A stretch of DNA of 64,000 nt from Dillenia suffruticosa (GCA_033439265.1 JAVTVX010000024.1:18646501-18710500), one strand, 5' to 3'; positions 35,641 to 46,610 are shown, counted from the first letter of the stretch. Program-made: numbers and translations. Notes: generated by a model from the letters alone, not told the origin.

Positions 35641-36954
35641 CTTCTTTATTGACTCTTCCCAGTTCTATTGTCTGTCCTTCATAAACATGACATCCTTGCT
35701 CACTAGAATATTTCCATTTTGTGGTTGGAAAATTCTATAAGCCTTGGAAGAGTTGCTCTATCTAATGAAAACTCATGGCTCTACCTTCTTATCAAGCTTG
35801 TCTCTTTTAACCTGTGGCACATAAGAAAAACAGAGACAACCAAAAGTTGTTAGATTCTCTGATCTGGTTTATAACCAAACCAAGCTTCAAATGGAGTTTT
35901 TATTTTGCAAGACTTGTTGGTAGCCTATTCAGCAAAAAAAAAGAAAAAAGAAAAAACTCTAGCGTTTGCAGCTTCTACCCACAATTTTTTTGACAATTCC
36001 TTCTTATGCAGCATACACCTTGTCATCTCCATAATACTTTGATTTTTGCTCTCAGTTACACCATTTTATTGTAGAGCGTAAGGAGCTATGAGTTGGTGCT
36101 CAATGCCTGCTTCTTCACAAAACTTGTCAAAAATGTCATTTGTATATTCCTTCCCATTATCTGACCTTATCTTCTATATCCTGCAACCACTTTGATTTTC
36201 CACCCATGCTTTATGCTTCCAAAAAACATTAGCAACCTCATATTTGAATTTGAGGAAATAAATCCAGCAAAATCTGGTACAATCATCAGTAAACACAATG
36301 TAGTATTTATTACTAATTAAAGATGGTTTTTTCTAAGGTCCTTCAACATCTGTGTGTATTTGTAGCTTGTATGTTGCTCTCCATGCTATTTGAGGAAAGG
36401 GTCTTCTAACTTGCTTGCCATATTGACAAGCCATACAATTAGCTAGCATATCTTCCACCAGTGGCACACCTTTCACCAAATTGTGCTTCTACATATATAG
36501 AAGTCCAACACGATGGAAATGCCTGAGCCTTCTATGCCATAATTCTACATTGTTTACATGGCTTGAAAATGTTATTTTCTCCTTCTCCATTAGATTTAAA
36601 GCAAACCTTTTTGCTCTCATTTTCATTTTGAATACATCTTTACCTATTGCATCTTTGATTAAGCACCAATTGTCTTCAAATATGACCTTGAAACCATTTT
36701 CAGCCAACTCTCCAACGCTAAGCAAGTTTTGGTCAATGTTAGGCACATATAGAACATCAGTAATACTCTTCAAACCTGTTAAACTTTCTATGGTGATAGT
36801 TCCTTTGCCTTAGACTGAAATAAATTCACCATTTCCAATTTTTACTTTGGAAATGATAGTTTTGTCAAGTTCTTTAAAGAGCTCTTGGTCATTGGTCATG
36901 TGGTTTGTGTAGCCATTGTCAATCAACTAGGAATCGTTGGAGCTTTGTCACAAA
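35641..36954 (-). pseudogene. Copia protease and integrase, degenerate
   Basis: 36954-36489 holds the protease end and GAG-pre-integrase block (LYVPNIDQNLLSVGEL, ELWHRRLRHFHRVG). Further down, integrase is read with interruptions: CMACQYGK, FTDDCTRFCWIYF, RSDNGKEY and HQLIAPY. Several stops occur in about 1 kb and an A/T-rich slippage tract lies at 35933-35953. Confidence 0.85.
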
Positions 36955-37872
36955 TCATGTTGCAGCAAAAAGTTGCTCCTCTTGATGTTGCTCGGTAGAA
37001 GCTTTTGCCTCTCCATTTTGTTGAGACTTGTAAATTTGCTCCGTGTGTCCAATGTTACCACAATTCCTGCACTTGACATTAGGCCTCCACCAATACCTCT
37101 TCTGTAGGTGATTCATCTTTTTGCAGTGTGAGCAAGTTGGATAGGTCTCAGCCTTGTTTTTGTTGTTGATTCTAGCATTGTTGTTCTTCTTGTCTTTGCG
37201 TTCTCTTAAACTTTCTGCCTTTTCTTGGAGAGCACCCTCCATGGATTCTTCCTTTCTCATCATTCTCCTTTGCTCTTGTGCCTGTAATGCATTCACCAAT
37301 TCTGCCAATGATATACTCGATAGATCTTTATATTCTTCTAATGAAGAAATTTTAGATTCATACTTTTCAGGCAAAGTTACGAAAATCTTTCTCACAATTC
37401 ATTCGTCATAAAAATCCTTACCAAGCAACCTCACCTTGTTTACTATGCTCAGTAATTTGTCAGAGCAATCTTTCATGGTTTCTGTCTCCTTCATTTTCAG
37501 CATTTCAAACTCATTGATCAAGTTGAGTACCTACATATTTTTTATTCTTTCATTGCCATGGTATTCCTTTTTGAGGTAGTCCCAAACATCCTTTGCCAAC
37601 TCCAAATGCATGATCCTTGTAAACATAGTGCTTGAAACAACAAATAATAAGAAGGCTTTAGCTTTGAATTTCCTGGTCTTTCTTTCTTCATGGATCTTCA
37701 ATTGAGTCATCGTAGGATTCGTTGGCAAAGGGAGAATATCATAGTCTTCCTCTATAGCTTCACAAAGATCAAACGCTTTAAGATGGATTGTCATTCTAAC
37801 AACCCAAGCTTGATAATTATCACCGTCAAAAATTGGCAGTGCAATACGGAAAAAAGTTGTTTCAGTTTCCAT
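36955..37872 (-). pseudogene. Copia gag
   Basis: The start at 37872 reads METETTFFRIALPIFDGDN; the capsid part (VSSTMFTRIMHLELAKDVW) ends at 37531. The second piece, 37395-36955, has LAELVNALQAQEQRR and the zinc knuckle CRNCGNIGHTEQIY, whose last Cys is replaced by Tyr. The two pieces are in the order expected of copia gag with a stop between them. Confidence 0.88.
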
Positions 37873-37965
37873 TTCTTGAATGGTTATGTGTTTCTTTTTT
37901 TTTTGGATAATTGTGTTTTTTGTTTGCGTTTAGATTCACTGAACTCATAGATCCCTCAAGAAGAT

Positions 37966-37979
37966 GGCTCTGATATCAA
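37966..37979 (-). other. Copia primer binding site
   Basis: Minus strand TTGATATCAGAGCC next to the 5' LTR. It differs from the initiator tRNA-Met complement TTGGTATCAGAGCC by one G to A change. Confidence 0.8.
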
Positions 37980-37981
37980 TT

Positions 37982-38318
37982 TGTTATTGTATGACATAGG
38001 AACAAAGCAATATGGACTAATTTAAGTTGCTATTTGGCAAGGAACATACAAAATGTATTATGAGAGCAAAGAATAAATGTTCGAAACTAAGAGAGGAAGA
38101 GAACTTGGAATCTCTAGTACTACAATTAATTCACTGCATTTCTCTTTACGTAGCTCTGAAACACAACATGAAAGCATTAAAATTTGCTAATTTTAAGTCA
38201 TATTTAAACTAATCCAAGCTATATAAAAAAATGCAGAAAATGTCTTTCAAAAATTTGGTATATTGAGTAATTATTTAGCAACTCCATAACTGCAGCAACC
38301 TAATGCATATTTCCAATA
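37982..38318 (-). repeat. Copia 5' LTR
   Basis: 337 bp, matching 20073-20418. On the minus strand its expected TGTTGGAAAT start reads TATTGGAAAT. Followed on the plus strand by the target duplication GACAT. Confidence 0.88.
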
Positions 38319-38354
38319 GACATCAGTTTGATTTGTTGCCATAATCATTTTAAC
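38319..38354 (-). pseudogene. RPT4: RPT4 pseudo-exon, 5' part before copia insertion
   Basis: After an acceptor TAG (38357-38355) it encodes VKMIMATNQTDV, where most RPT4 proteins have NRPDV. It stops at the copia target duplication GACAT (38319-38323) and resumes at 20072. Confidence 0.85.
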
Positions 38355-38357
38355 CTA

Positions 38358-39323
38358 TCATACAAATATTATAAGACAACAGACACTTTTCTATCTATTT
38401 AGAAGATATTTTTCATGCATACAAAGCAAGCATAAATAGTTTGACACACATGAGAAATGCAAAGTATAAGAAGAAGAAAGTTTTTCACATTTTTCCATGC
38501 TCATTGAATCAAAATCATCATCATTTAGAAAAAGCAACATTAGCTGAATTAGGGTTTCAAATAATCTGAACTTTTTACAAACAGTATTATCGATTTTTTT
38601 CTTATTTTCACCTGTTATCAGACAGAAGGAGCATAGGCTTGGTTTTTCCAAACTGGAGCCATAAATTTCTATAGGATTTTTTACATATTATATGACATGA
38701 GCGCATGCTTAAATATTTAAAGGTGCAAAGTCATGAATTACGCTAGAAACAGTTACAACTTAACTTATTAAACCAAGCTAGCCCAATCTAGGCAAAGTGC
38801 CACTTAGGCACGACATAGGTTAAAATAAATTTTTATACTTTCCTAAAATTCATATGTTTCAACATCATCAAGCTTTTTGGCAAGATACTTGGGCTGTGAA
38901 AGCCTTATGATGAAGTGGGGACGATATTAGCCTTATTGTTACCTTAGCAATGGTAAAGTTTCTTAGTAATTTTAACTTCCCCACTCTTCACCATGATCCT
39001 TATTAATATCAACTTTACAAAAGGTTAAAGTCTCTTACATCCAATTCCTCTAAAAAAAGTTGTATACGTGTCACCTTTTTTGGCCCAATGTCCAAAACGA
39101 TGCTCACACAACATATCAAAATCACTTACTACACACATCCTAGCCATGAAAAACATATAAAATTCATGTGATCGACACAATGATACATATGCTTGTGTAA
39201 GCGCGCACGATTGTGTATGTGCATGAGAAGAGTAGGTACTTGTATGCATGAATATACTTGGGTGAGTATGTGCATGTCATGCCCATGTTTTCAACTATGA
39301 TCTTGATTGGTTTTTGGGAATGC
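38358..39323 (-). other. Intron of the RPT4 pseudogene
   Basis: About 970 bp between the LNGFDQLGK and VKMIMATN pseudo-exons, no exon-like content. The acceptor TAG (38357-38355) is intact; the donor is GC instead of GT. No transposon end is visible inside. Confidence 0.7.
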
Positions 39324-39401
39324 CTTTCCAAGCTGATCAAATCCATTAAGTTGATTCAGCAACTCCATCAAAGTTATCTAAATCTCACGGTCAGCATTAG
39401 T
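39324..39401 (-). pseudogene. RPT4: RPT4 pseudo-exon with second region of homology start
   Basis: Encodes NADREI, stop, then LMELLNQLNGFDQLGK. In the family the stop (39380-39378) is Gln (CAG), so a C to T change explains it. The donor after the final AAG reads GC instead of GT. The exon is cut at 39402 by the LTR of the Athila/Tat-type element. Confidence 0.8.
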
Positions 39402-41262
39402 TGATAGCAATATTTTTGTATACTTAAATTATATTATTTTAGCCTATATTTATGAATTATAGAACTGTTATAAAACTAATTTTGTGGTATTTCACTAATT
39501 AATTTCATTGGTTTTGATTTAAGAAATTTTAGACTTATTTAAGGAAATTCAGACCGGACAGATAGTAGTCAATATTTTGGGCATATCTTTCTATTTCAAC
39601 ATCTGATTGATGTGATTCTTATTGGGTTAAAAACAAGACTTCAAGGCCTACAAATCTTGTGAAAAGTACAGAAGTTAACTCAGATCAGAACTTATTTGAA
39701 AATTGAGTTGGAATTGCTATAGTGCTAAAAAGACAAGTCCTTGTTAAAGAAGGTAATACTTGAACTTATCTAATGAGAGATTTAAGAGATAAAGTTGTTG
39801 AAACTCCAGAGTCTTCAAATTCAATGATAAGTAGGAAGTTTCCAAATCTTTGAGAAAAAAGAAGATAATGCTTATCATAACAAAAATAAGTCTCCAAATC
39901 AAACAATAACACTATGTTTCTAAGATTCCACGACTTAGGGTTTTAGTCCTATAAAAAAGAGGGCATCTCCAAGGCAGAGACGGACCACGTTCTCTCTATA
40001 TGAATTTTTTTATGTTCTTGGTTTCATTTATTATGACTTGTTAATTTTCTTGTTTCTAGAACTAGACAGATTCTATCTTTTAATTAATTATATGGATTGA
40101 ATTATTTCTTCTCTTAAGTTTTATTGGCATGATTATTATTTGATAAAATTTTATTGTTTATTTTAATGCTTCAAATGTATAGGATCATGCGTTTGTATGA
40201 TTTGAAATTGAATGCATCCTGATCAATATAGTTATAAGAAATTAGTTTAATACAATAAAATACACGTAAAGATATGAAATTGATGGAAGATTAATTTTGT
40301 GTGTAGGAATTTAGGGTAAAACCTAGATTACAGCTTTCCCTATAATTTAATACAATCCGATTTAATCAAAATTATATAACCATTAGGTTTTGATTAATCG
40401 AATTAGGGATTTCATTGCATGGCCATCAAGTGAAATCTAATTTCAAAAAACTACCATCATCTTCAATAATTCATTAACCAATAAACTTAGGGATTTGAAA
40501 ATATTTGATCCTGTGCACTACAAAAAAACACGGTTTTTGCGACGAATTTTAGCGACGGAAAAATTTTGTTGCTATTTTGCGACGGATTTCACGACGAATA
40601 TTTTTTTGTCACTAATTTGCAACGAAATTAGCGACGAAAAATTATTCGTGGCTAAATTTCTGACGGATAGATTATTCGTGACTAAATTTGTTGCTAATTA
40701 GAGACGAAAAAATTTTTGTCGCTAAATCCGTCGCCAATTGGCGACGAAAAATTTTTCGTTGCAAAATTCGTCGCTACTTAGTGACGAATAATATTTTCGT
40801 AACTAAATTTTACCACGGATACTCTTATTCGTCCCTAAATTTAGCGACGAAAATATTTCGTCACAAATTTCATCACTAATTAGCTACAAAAATTTTTCGT
40901 CACTAAATTCATCGCTAATTAGTCATGGTAAAAATATTTGTCACAAAATTTAGCAACAAACTCTAAAATTCATGGCTAATTTCGTCACCAATTAGCCACA
41001 AAAAAATATTCGTGGTAAAATTCGTTGCTAATTAGCCACAAATAAAATATTCGTGGCTAAATTCGTCACTAATTTATTATCAGAATTTCAAAATTCATGA
41101 ATAATTTCCGAACAAAATTTCTTCTATACTCTATTATGAAATTTTTTTAATTGTATCTCTCTTTTTAATATATTCTAAATAACAAAATCGAATTAAATAC
41201 ATATTAAATATTACAAATCTCATCAATTTGATAATTTTAACAATAAATAATTTAACAAATCT

Positions 41263-41520
41263 ATGACAAATAATTTTCAATTAGTCGCAGCTGTCGATTT
41301 CACCATTCGTGTTTTTGTCTTCTACATCCATTCGATTCTCTTATATAGTTCAATTGTTTGTGAAAACTCAATTGTTCATATTCATTCGTTATTGTTATCA
41401 GTAAGAAACACAATATATAATACATTCACTTCCAACGTTCTATCTCGTCTGGCAATTAGATCGAACAGTATTTTTCGGAGGATGGTAACAGTGAAACGGA
41501 TAACTACTGATAAACGGTAA
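41263..41520 (+). CDS. Short open frame conserved in type-1 CACTA elements
   Basis: 85 codons, product similar to that of 33211-32981 (-). The conserved part runs from VFYIHSILLYSS to LSRLAIRSNSIFRR. The frame ends near GATAAACGGTAATCC, where a donor GTAAT would allow splicing. No family recognised; an exon of the element or a conserved regulatory segment are both possible. Confidence 0.35.
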   Translation: MTNNFQLVAAVDFTIRVFVFYIHSILLYSSIVCENSIVHIHSLLLSVRNTIYNTFTSNVLSRLAIRSNSIFRRMVTVKRITTDKR

Positions 41521-41639
41521 TCCATTTATTTTATTTTATTATTCTTTTATTTTATTAATTTATATTAACTAATCATATTTAATATTTTAAAATATCTTAA
41601 ATAAGCATTTAATTTTATTATTTTATATTTTTTTTTTAA

Positions 41640-42480
41640 GACTAAAATTATTTTTTTTTAATATTTTATTATTTAGCGACGGATTTAGCGACAAATTCGA
41701 AATCCGTCGCTAAATTTAGCGACGAATAAAGGAATCCGTCGCTGATTTAGCGACCGATTCAACGATCCGTCGCTGATTTAGCGACGGATTCAACGATCCG
41801 TCGCTAAATTTAATTTTTTTTAAATTAACATTTAATAATTTATTTTTTTTTGTTATTTTATTAATTTATATTAAATAATCATATTTATTATTTTAAAATA
41901 TTTTAAATTATCATTTTATTTTTTAATATTTTTAATTTTTAAATAATAAAATTTTTTAATATTTTATTATTTAGCGACGGATTTGGCGACAAATTGAAAT
42001 CCGTCGCTAAGTTTAGCGACGAATAAAGGAATCCGTCGCTGATTTAGCGACGGATTCAACGATCCGTCGCTATATTTAATTTTTTTAAAATTAACATTTA
42101 ATAATTTATTTTTTTGTTATTTTATTAATTTATATTAAATAATCATATTTATTATTTTAAAATATTTTAAATTATCATTTTATTTTTTAATATTTTTAAT
42201 TTTTAAACAATAAAATTTTTTAATATTTTATTATTTAACGACGGATTTGGCGACAAATTGAAATTCGTCGCTAAGTTTAGTGACGAATAAAGGAATCCGT
42301 CGCTGATTTAGCGACGGATTCAACGATCCGTCGCTAAACTTAATTTTTTAAAATTAACATTTAATAATTTATTTTTTTTTGTTATTTTATTAATTTATAT
42401 TAAATAATCGTATTTATTATTTTTTAATATTTTAAATTAGCATTTTATTTTTTTCTTTTTTATTTTTATATTTTTCAGAA
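41640..42480. repeat. Tandem repeat, ~265-bp unit, in CACTA element
   Basis: Three full copies or more. Each has an AT-rich half and a half with AGCGACGGATT, GGAATCCGTCGCTGATTTAG and CAACGATCCGTCGCTA. The last words recur near 41785, 42055 and 42320. Copies are closely similar, suggesting recent amplification. Confidence 0.85.
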
Positions 42481-42944
42481 TAATATTTTTTTTAATATTT
42501 TCTTATTTTATTTTTTAAATCTTTTTAAAGAATAATATTTTTTATTTTTTAATTAATTTATTAGTTTATTTTAATTTGCATTTTATTATTTGATATAAAC
42601 TTTTATTTCTTTAATTAATATTTAGAATTAGATAATAAGTAAAAATAAAATAGAAGTATATTAAATAATCGAGGGATTTTAAAATTCGTCGCTAAACTTA
42701 ATTTTTTAAATTTAACTTTTAATAGTTTATTTTATTTTGTTATGTTATTAATTTATATTAAATAATCATATTTTTTATTTTTTAATATTTTAAATTAACA
42801 TTTTATTTTTTTTCTTTTTTCTTTTTATTTTTTACATAATAATATTTTTTTATTTTTTTAAATATTTTCTTATTTTATTTTTTAAATCTTTTTAAAGAAT
42901 AATATTTTTTATTTTTTAATTAATTTATTAGTTTATTTTAAGGT

Positions 42945-43015
42945 AAGGTGTGGTCTGGTGGTTGGGTATACCAACATTTTACTCTTGTGCAGGTGTTCGA
43001 ACCGGGCTGTAGGCA
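42945..43015 (+). other. tRNA-like A/B-box module
   Basis: TGGTCTGGTGGTTGGG (about 42951, A-box-like) and GTGTTCGAACC (about 42992, B-box-like), about 40 bp apart, followed by GTAGGCATTTTGAGGG and T6 runs. It is homologous to the modules at 2091-2425 and 21020-21310 in opposite orientation. Confidence 0.5.
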
Positions 43016-43430
43016 TTTTGAGGGTTTTTTCAAGGATTTTTTGCAATGCAGCAGGGGCCATCAGGCTGGGGCGAGATGGGGCAGGGCAGGGTGCAGGGAC
43101 GAGCAGGCAGGGTGCAAGGGCAAGCGAGCTGGGCAGGGGCGAGCTGGGGCAGGGTGCAGGGGCGAGCAAGCTGGGAGCTGGAGCTGGGCTGGGGCGAGCA
43201 AGCAGGGGCGAGCTGGGGCAGGGAGCTGGAGCTGGGCTGGGGTGAGCAGGTAGGGGCGAGCAAGCAGGCAGGGGCGAGCTGGGGCAGGGTGCAGGGGCGA
43301 GCAGGCAGGGAGCTGGAGCTGGGCTGGGGCGAGCTGGGGCAGGACAGGGGCGAGCAGGCGTGTGCAAGGTAGGGGCAGAGGCTCGTGAGTTGGAGCAATG
43401 ACGCTCGTGCACGGGACCCAGGGGCTTAGC
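43016..43430 (+). repeat. GC-rich island of GGGGCGAGC / GGCAGG units
   Basis: Built from GAGCTGGGGCAGG, GGGGCGAGCA and GGAGCTGGAGCTGGGCTGG words in irregular tandem. Open frames exist in most of the six readings because of composition (Pro/Ala/Leu/Ser or Gly/Ala/Arg rich); none is a credible gene. Confidence 0.8.
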
Positions 43431-44685
43431 GATGGATCAAGCATTCGTCGCTAATTAAATAAAAATAAAATATTAATATAATAATTAAATAAAATGTATA
43501 AAATAAATAAAAAATATAATTGTATATAATATAATTTAGCGATGGATTCATGGATCCGTCGCTAATTAAATAAAATAAAATATTAATATAATAATTAAAT
43601 AAAATATATAAAATAAATAAATAAATAATTATATATCATATAATTTAGCGACGGATTTCTTGGATCCGTCGCTAAATTTAGCAACGGATTTTGAATTTCC
43701 GTAGCTAAAATTAGCAATGGATTTTTTGTATCCGTCGCTAAATTTAGCGATGAAAATTTTTCGTCGCTAAATTTGTCGCTATTTTAGCGACGGATTTCTG
43801 TTTTTCGTCGCTAAATATTTGCGACGCGTCATTAGCGACGAAAAATTGTTCGTCGCTAAATCCGTCGTTAATGTTTTTAGCGACGAATTTTTCTAAAATT
43901 TTCATTGCTAAATCCATCGCTAAAACCGTGTTTTTTTGTAGTGGTGAAAGATTAAAATTAGATGAAGTTGATGTTCTAGAGATTTAATTTCCATTGAGTT
44001 TACTCATTTAATATTTTAGTTTCTGGAATTTCTTTTATTCATATTTGGGTTTCAATCTGTCCAACTTAGGTAGAATTATTCATAGTCGATAATACAAAAT
44101 ATTCTCATGGGAATGACACTTACTCATATTATACTTAACACTCGACTAAGATATACTTGTCCAAAATCGTGACATCAAAATTGTCTATCAAGTTTTTTAC
44201 ACCATTATCAGAGATGTCCTTATATATCATTTAGAGTTAATCTTGTTTGAGATTGGGTATTATCTTTTATATTTCTTATTTCTTGGTTAGAATTCCTGGT
44301 TTTTTCTTGTTCTTATTAAATAGGCATTACAATTTTTAAGGTTTTCATAGTCCATATGGAATTTTAGGGTTTCTAGGGTTTTTCTACGGTCCGACAGTCG
44401 ACTTAGGAATTAGGACTAGGCAACCACTTGTTCCAAAGGATTTTGACATGCTAAGCAAAACCTATGACTTTCTCATAGGCACTACCCTATCTTGACTAAA
44501 TTCTATTGTTTCATAAAATCTTCTATTTTTCATTGATTTTTTTTTATGGTTTTCTGATTGTTTTCTTGGGTGTCGTTTTGCATTATTTTGCTATTTTCTT
44601 GTGATTTATACTTTTATATAGGTAATATAGATTTTCTTAAGTGGTTTTTGCAGTGTAATTTGCCAATCAAATTTTGGGCCTTTTT

Positions 44686-44703
44686 TGGTATCGATACAAT
44701 ATA
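44686..44703 (+). other. Degenerate primer site of Athila/Tat-type element
   Basis: TTTTTGGTATCGATACAA can be read as a decayed form of the TTTTTGGCGCCGTTGCC site typical of the lineage, mostly by C to T and G to A changes. Position fits; sequence support is weak. Confidence 0.3.
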
Positions 44704-44794
44704 TGTTGCGATCGAAGAGTCTTGCCTAACTGAATTCGATCCTGTCGTCTTTTACATTTGGTTAAACTTACCATTAATGCTGTGGCAGGGGTGC

Positions 44795-45194
44795 TTTCAT
44801 GAGCAAATCATATAATAAAGCATATGCATTACTTGATGATATAATCTCTAATCAATATGATTGGTCTAATGAATGTTAAATTCCTAACCAAAAAACTGGT
44901 GTGCATGAGGTCAATACTTTGACAATGCTTAATGCCAAAATTGAATCATTGGTTAATGTTTTGAAAGCAATTCAAATCAATACTGTGACTAATCAGGTTT
45001 ATTCTTGTAAATCATGTGGAAACTTTACTCATGTGGTTTCTGAGTGTCATTGGTACAGCAAGCAAACTATGTCTCTAACTTTGGCAGGTCATAGAACAAT
45101 TCTTACTCCAACACATATAATTCTGGGTAGAGGAATCATCCCGACTTTTATGGAGTCAAGGAGCACCACAGAGAATGAATCCACTGGGCTTTAA
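44795..45194 (+). pseudogene. Athila/Tat-type gag C-terminus
   Basis: NKAYALLDDIISNQYDW (44813 on), then TGVHEVNTLTMLNAKIESL and the knuckle CKSCGNFTHVVSECHW match the end of Athila/Tat gag. A TAA interrupts near 44878. The N-terminal 300-400 residues expected after the primer site are missing, so there is a deletion close to 44700-44800. Confidence 0.7.
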
Positions 45195-45659
45195 TTCAAG
45201 GAGTCTAGAATCAAGCGAGAACAAAGCATCATGCGATGTTGTGATTGAATGTTTGGCAATAGCGACCAATTAAAGATTTGAATGTTTGGCAACAACAACT
45301 ACTGAAAGCTTCAAGAGGCTTGAAATCAATTAACTAATGCCTTTCATTCTTGTATTCCAAGTAAACTACCAAGTGATACTGAGAAGAACCTTAAATGTTA
45401 ATGTAATATCATTGAGGAGTGGGAAAGAATAGCAGGAGGTACCAAATTAGTCCAAGGATGAAGAGAAAAAAACAAGAGAAAATGGAAGAGGTTCAAAAGC
45501 CTACAAACAAGAAGGTCAAGGCACCGGATTCTAAACAAGGAAATACTTTATGTTTGAGTAAATATAAGCCCCCTGTCCCTTTTCTTGGATGTCTTTTACG
45601 TGCAAATGCAAAATTTGAAAAATTTTAGAAATTTGTAAAAAATTGTATATTAATATTTC

Positions 45660-46449
45660 TCTTTTAGATGTCATTGACAAGTGCCAAGTTATGTGGGACT
45701 CCTCAATGATGTGATCACTAACAAGAGCAAGTTGGATGTGGTTTTTACAGTTAAACTTACAAAGGAGTGTTTTGTAATTCTGTAAAGAAAGCTACCGTCA
45801 AAACTCAAGGATCAAGAAAGTTTCTCTACTCCTTTTTACTATTTGTTAAACTGATTTTTCTAAAGTTTTATGTGATCTTAGTACTAGTGTTAATATCATT
45901 CCTTATTTCATATTCTCTAAATTAGGATTAAAAGAATGTCTACTTACAAATATTTCTTTATAATTAACTGATAAAAGTATAAAGTCTACAAGAGATATTG
46001 TCTAGGATATACTAGTTAAAGTTGATCAATTCATTTTTTCAATTGATTTTGTTATCCTGGATATAGATGATGAAGAGTATACTTCTTTGATTCTAGGTTG
46101 ACCTTTTCTTACCACTGCACGAGTTTTGATAAATATTTATACCGGGAAGTTAATTTTGCAAGTTAATAATAAAAATATTAAATTTAATGTTTTTCATTCT
46201 AAGAAAAATTTTGATAAACAAAATCTTTTTAGAGTGGAATGTATTGATAAGATTGCTGAACATGATTATGATATTAATGTATTTTATTCTAGTGATTATA
46301 TTAAAAGTTGTATTGTTAATTCGTTGCATATGAATCATGACTTCCTAAACAATGAAAATGTTAATGTATGTGCTGTTTTGGGTAAGAATTTAATTGAATT
46401 TAAGCAAAAAGGAACCTTGATGCAGGTAAAGAAAGAATATCACGATTAA
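45660..46449 (+). pseudogene. Athila/Tat-type protease region
   Basis: With frame changes the reading gives CDLSTSVNIIPYFIFSKLGL (catalytic-site region, normally CDLGAS), DILVKVDQFIFSIDFVILD, SLILG, stop, PFLTTARVLINIYTGKLILQ and VNNKNIKFNVF, the order of Athila/Tat retropepsin. The last part (46126-46449) is open. Confidence 0.75.
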
Positions 46450-46610
46450 ATGAGTTGAAGAGATGGCAGAATTAGGCATATGAAGATGCACAAATTTATA
46501 AGCAAAGGACAAAGAGATAGTATGATGCAATGGATGGATATAGTATCATGATCTATGAGAACAAAAGAAGTTGTTAAAGAGAAGGCTGGAGGTTCGTCGA
46601 CTTTGTCAAT
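46450..46610 (+). pseudogene. Post-integrase tail joined to protease
   Basis: AYEDAQIYKQRTKR followed by a stop is the segment that in this lineage follows the integrase core. It lies within 30 bp of the protease end, so RT, RNase H and integrase (over 2 kb) were deleted. Confidence 0.6.

Larger units (their letters stand above)
20073..38318 (-). mobile_element. Ty1/copia element carrying nested insertions, TSD gacat
   Basis: Its LTRs are 20073-20418 (3' LTR) and 37982-38318 (5' LTR), in minus orientation. The 5-bp duplication GACAT is perfect (20068-20072, 38319-38323). The primer site adjoins the right LTR. Domain order gag, protease, integrase, RT, RNase H is copia-type. The RNase H reading stops at 34091 and resumes at 20537 because a 13.55-kb CACTA element (with a Tekay element inside it) is inserted. 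Without the insert the copia element would be about 4.7 kb. Many stops, so inactive. Confidence 0.92.
12845..39401 (-). pseudogene. RPT4: 26S proteasome ATPase RPT4 (S10B), split pseudogene
   Basis: Five coding pieces on the minus strand together match the C-terminal third of RPT4, an AAA-ATPase of the 19S base, in order: 39401-39324, 38354-38319, 20072-20010, 18902-18814, then 18719-18621 and 18532-18451. Recognisable words include [60 protein letters not shown] and VRKLNEAKKLESSAHYN. Introns are retained, so it is a genomic copy, not a processed one. Lesions: TAG at 39380-39378, a deletion after the copia junction, TGA at 20048-20046, TAA at 20012-20010, a weakened acceptor at 18720, and a shifted C-terminal frame. 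The N-terminal two thirds (Walker A/B) are not in the window. The assignment is from remembered family sequence. Confidence 0.85.
40516..43943 (+). mobile_element. Complete type-1 CACTA element, TSD gtg
   Basis: 3428 bp. The terminal inverted repeat CACTACAAAAAAACACGGTT(TT) is perfect at both ends and the 3-bp duplication is GTG (40513-40515, 43944-43946). Subterminal arrays lie at 40540-41110 and 43430-43920. Inside are a short open frame (41263-41520), a roughly 265-bp tandem repeat (41640-42480), AT-rich filler, a tRNA-like module and a GC-rich island (42945-43430). No transposase domain is seen, so it would need one in trans. Confidence 0.92.
39402..44685 (+). repeat. Athila/Tat-type 5' LTR, split by CACTA element
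   Basis: Starts TGATAGCAAT. CCTATAAAAAAGAGGG near 39949 is a TATA-like promoter. The CACTA element 40516-43943 is inserted. The LTR end is inferred just before a degenerate primer site at about 44686. Confidence 0.65.

Noticed and set aside
40540-41110. CRISPR-like array of short repeats
   Set aside because: Units are palindromic transposon subterminal words with irregular spacing in a eukaryotic sequence.
42933-43444. Overlapping Pro/Ala- and Gly/Ala-rich open frames in the GC-rich island
   Set aside because: Repeat composition leaves five frames open at once; no start context or conserved domain.
46126-46449. New host gene of 107 codons
   Set aside because: It is the end of the Athila/Tat protease, shown by the preceding residues in the same frame and neighbouring frames.
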